DNA of 6,285 bases from JAGQTE01 sp964648005. GTDB taxonomy: Bacteria; Actinomycetota; Acidimicrobiia; Acidimicrobiales; Acidimicrobilacustridaceae. Below are positions 5,211-6,285 of the stretch, one piece after another (the stretch's first letter is position 1; each line of letters begins with the position of its first letter). Made by a program: the position numbers and the translations under genes. A model generated the notes under the pieces. That model was not told the DNA's origin. It made no database searches and saw only the letters and a list, made by a program, of their open reading frames with translations. The stretch is from contig CAZYKR010000257.1 in assembly GCA_964648005.1 (NCBI GenBank), positions 1 to 6,285 of the forward strand, read 5' to 3'.

Positions 5211-6285
5211 CTACTTCCTCGGCAGGCCGAGCACGCGCTCGGCGACGATGTTGCGCTGGATCTCGTTGGTGCCGGCGTAGATCGGACCCGACAGGGCGAA
5301 CTGGTAGCCCTTCATCCACGGGCCGTCGAGCTCGGCACGCGGGCCGAGCAGCTCGAGCGCTGTGCCGTGGATGCGTACGTCCATCTCCGACCACCACAGC
5401 TTGTTGAGGCTCGATCGTGCGTCCGGCGATCGCCCCTCGACGATGTCGGTGACGTCGCCGAGCGTGTAGAGCCGGTAGGCCTCGGCGTCGATCCACGCTT
5501 GCACGACGCGCTGGCGCAACGACGGGTCGACCCACCGACCCTCCGCCGCCGCCTCGACGACGGCGCTGCGGTACAGCTCGACGAGGCGGGCGGTGGCGGC
5601 GGTGAAGCGCCCGGGCGAGCGCAGCGTGAGCCCCCGCTCGGACGACGTCGTCGCCATGGCCACGCCCCACCCCTGGTCGATCTCGCCGAGGACGTGGTCG
5701 TCCGGCACGAAGGCGTCCTCGAGGAACACCTCGGCGAACCCCTCGTCGCCGTCGAGGCGACCGAAGCCGCGCACCGTCACACCGTCGGCGTCGAGCGGCA
5801 CCAGGAAGTAGGTGAGCCCGCGGTGGCGCTCGGCCTCCGGGTCGGTGCGGAACAGCCCGAACAGATGCGTGCAGAACGCGCCCCGGGTGGTCCAGGTCTT
5901 CTGGCCGGTCAGACGCCAACCGCCCGATGCCTCGTCACGCACGGCCTTGGACGAGATGCCGGCCAGGTCGCTGCCGGCGTTGGGCTCGCTCCAGCCCTGG
6001 CACCACAGGTCCTCGGCGGCGGCCATGCGGGGCAGCCAGTGCGAGCGCTGCGCCTCCGTGCCGAACTCGAAGATCGTCGGCGCCAGCAGGAAGATGCCGT
6101 TCTGGGTGACCCGTTGCGGTGCGCCGGCCCGGTAGTACTCCTCCTCGAAGATCAGCCACTGCCACAGGCTGGCGCCGCGGCCGCCGAACTCGGCTGGCCA
6201 CGACACGACCGACCAGCGATCGGCGAACAGGGTCCGTTCCCAGTCGAGGTGCTCGGCGAAGCCGTCGCGTGTGTCCCCCGACGGC
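5211..6285 (-). CDS. Large acyl-CoA dehydrogenase subunit (FadE-like), N-terminus outside window
   Basis: The frame is open from the window edge (first whole codon at 6284-6282) to the TAG at 5211-5213, giving 357 visible residues; 30-40 are probably missing. The GTG at 6206 is not the real start, because homologous-looking sequence (FAEHLDWERTLFADRW) continues in frame upstream of it. Counting from that GTG, visible motifs are WPAEFGGRGAS (3-13), WCQGWSEPNAGSD (68-80, FAD and substrate contacts), LTGQKTWTT (99-107), SERG (189-192) and IYAGTNEIQRNIVAERVLG (309-327). Glu190 (codon 5637-5639) occupies the helix-G catalytic site known from isovaleryl-CoA and long-chain enzymes. The usual C-terminal Glu (YEGT) is Ala311. 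The ERxQFG arginine motif is missing. It is the catalytic candidate of a heterotetramer with the adjacent short subunit, oxidising an acyl-CoA to the 2-enoyl-CoA with FAD. The substrate class is not determinable from sequence; a steroid side chain is one option. Confidence 0.92.
   Translation of the reverse strand, partial: PSGDTRDGFAEHLDWERTLFADRWSVVSWPAEFGGRGASLWQWLIFEEEYYRAGAPQRVTQNGIFLLAPTIFEFGTEAQRSHWLPRMAAAEDLWCQGWSEPNAGSDLAGISSKAVRDEASGGWRLTGQKTWTTRGAFCTHLFGLFRTDPEAERHRGLTYFLVPLDADGVTVRGFGRLDGDEGFAEVFLEDAFVPDDHVLGEIDQGWGVAMATTSSERGLTLRSPGRFTAATARLVELYRSAVVEAAAEGRWVDPSLRQRVVQAWIDAEAYRLYTLGDVTDIVEGRSPDARSSLNKLWWSEMDVRIHGTALELLGPRAELDGPWMKGYQFALSGPIYAGTNEIQRNIVAERVLGLPRK
5214..5220 (-). 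promoter_or_regulatory. Ribosome binding site of the short dehydrogenase, inside the end of the large-subunit gene
   Basis: On the minus strand GAGGAAG directly precedes the TAG stop (5211-5213) of the large subunit and ends seven bases before the ATG at 5204-5206. The site therefore lies in the last codons of the upstream gene. This is the layout of translational coupling between two subunits made together. Confidence 0.75.

Noticed and set aside
4193..5407. 404-residue plus-strand open frame opposite the dehydrogenase genes
   Set aside because: Its translation is Arg/Gly/His-rich without motifs, and it lies opposite a strongly supported dehydrogenase gene.
5641..5652. Perfect 12-base palindrome GACGACGTCGTC as an operator
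   Set aside because: It lies in the middle of the large dehydrogenase and is explained by Thr-Thr-Ser-Ser codons; no promoter is nearby.
4303..5919. 538-residue minus-strand frame spanning parts of both dehydrogenases
   Set aside because: It is an off-frame reading of two genes whose true frames carry full family motifs. The translation is Arg/Pro/Ser-rich, and it is not a fusion.
6204..6206. GTG as the start of the large dehydrogenase
   Set aside because: In-frame sequence upstream continues with typical dehydrogenase N-terminal residues to the window edge.
1..6285. Phospholipid scavenging pathway linking the phosphoesterases with beta-oxidation
   Set aside because: The clusters are on opposite strands and converge, with no shared regulatory site visible, and neither substrate is known. 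A functional link would be speculation.

Overview
The window is very GC-rich, densely coded DNA with few and short intergenic gaps. Codons favour G or C in the third position. The contents are a twin-arginine exported phosphoesterase, a secreted protein with the DTR...VDVxGYY module, and paired acyl-CoA dehydrogenases with a FadA5-like thiolase. Together these point to a high-GC actinobacterium. Acidimicrobiia is my best guess, from protein style only, because there is no rRNA or other marker gene.

Plus strand, 1-3030: an exported-protein cluster. It starts with the C-terminal part of one phosphoesterase of the phospholipase C / acid phosphatase AcpA type (1-762, cut by the window edge). A complete, closely related tandem paralogue with a Tat signal follows (776-2077). 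A 7-bp stem-loop that reaches into a strong Shine-Dalgarno sequence leads into a secreted protein of unknown function (2107-3030).

Minus strand, 6285-3043: a tight three-gene beta-oxidation operon. In transcription order it holds a large acyl-CoA dehydrogenase subunit (5211-6285, N-terminus outside the window), a short acyl-CoA dehydrogenase subunit (4220-5206) and a thiolase (3043-4194). Each dehydrogenase carries motifs the other lacks. The large one has the FAD-contacting EPNAGSD region and a Glu at the helix-G catalytic position. The small one has the ERKQFG arginine motif but no catalytic Glu at either usual position, and its middle domain is shrunken. This fits the alpha2beta2 dehydrogenases known from mycobacterial cholesterol side-chain degradation. 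The thiolase resembles the steroid thiolase FadA5, so a steroid or other bulky acyl-CoA side chain is a reasonable but unproven substrate.

The two clusters converge at 3030/3043 with only 12 bases between stop codons. I found no tRNA, rRNA, CRISPR array, insertion sequence or attachment site, and no gene-free stretch longer than 29 bases.
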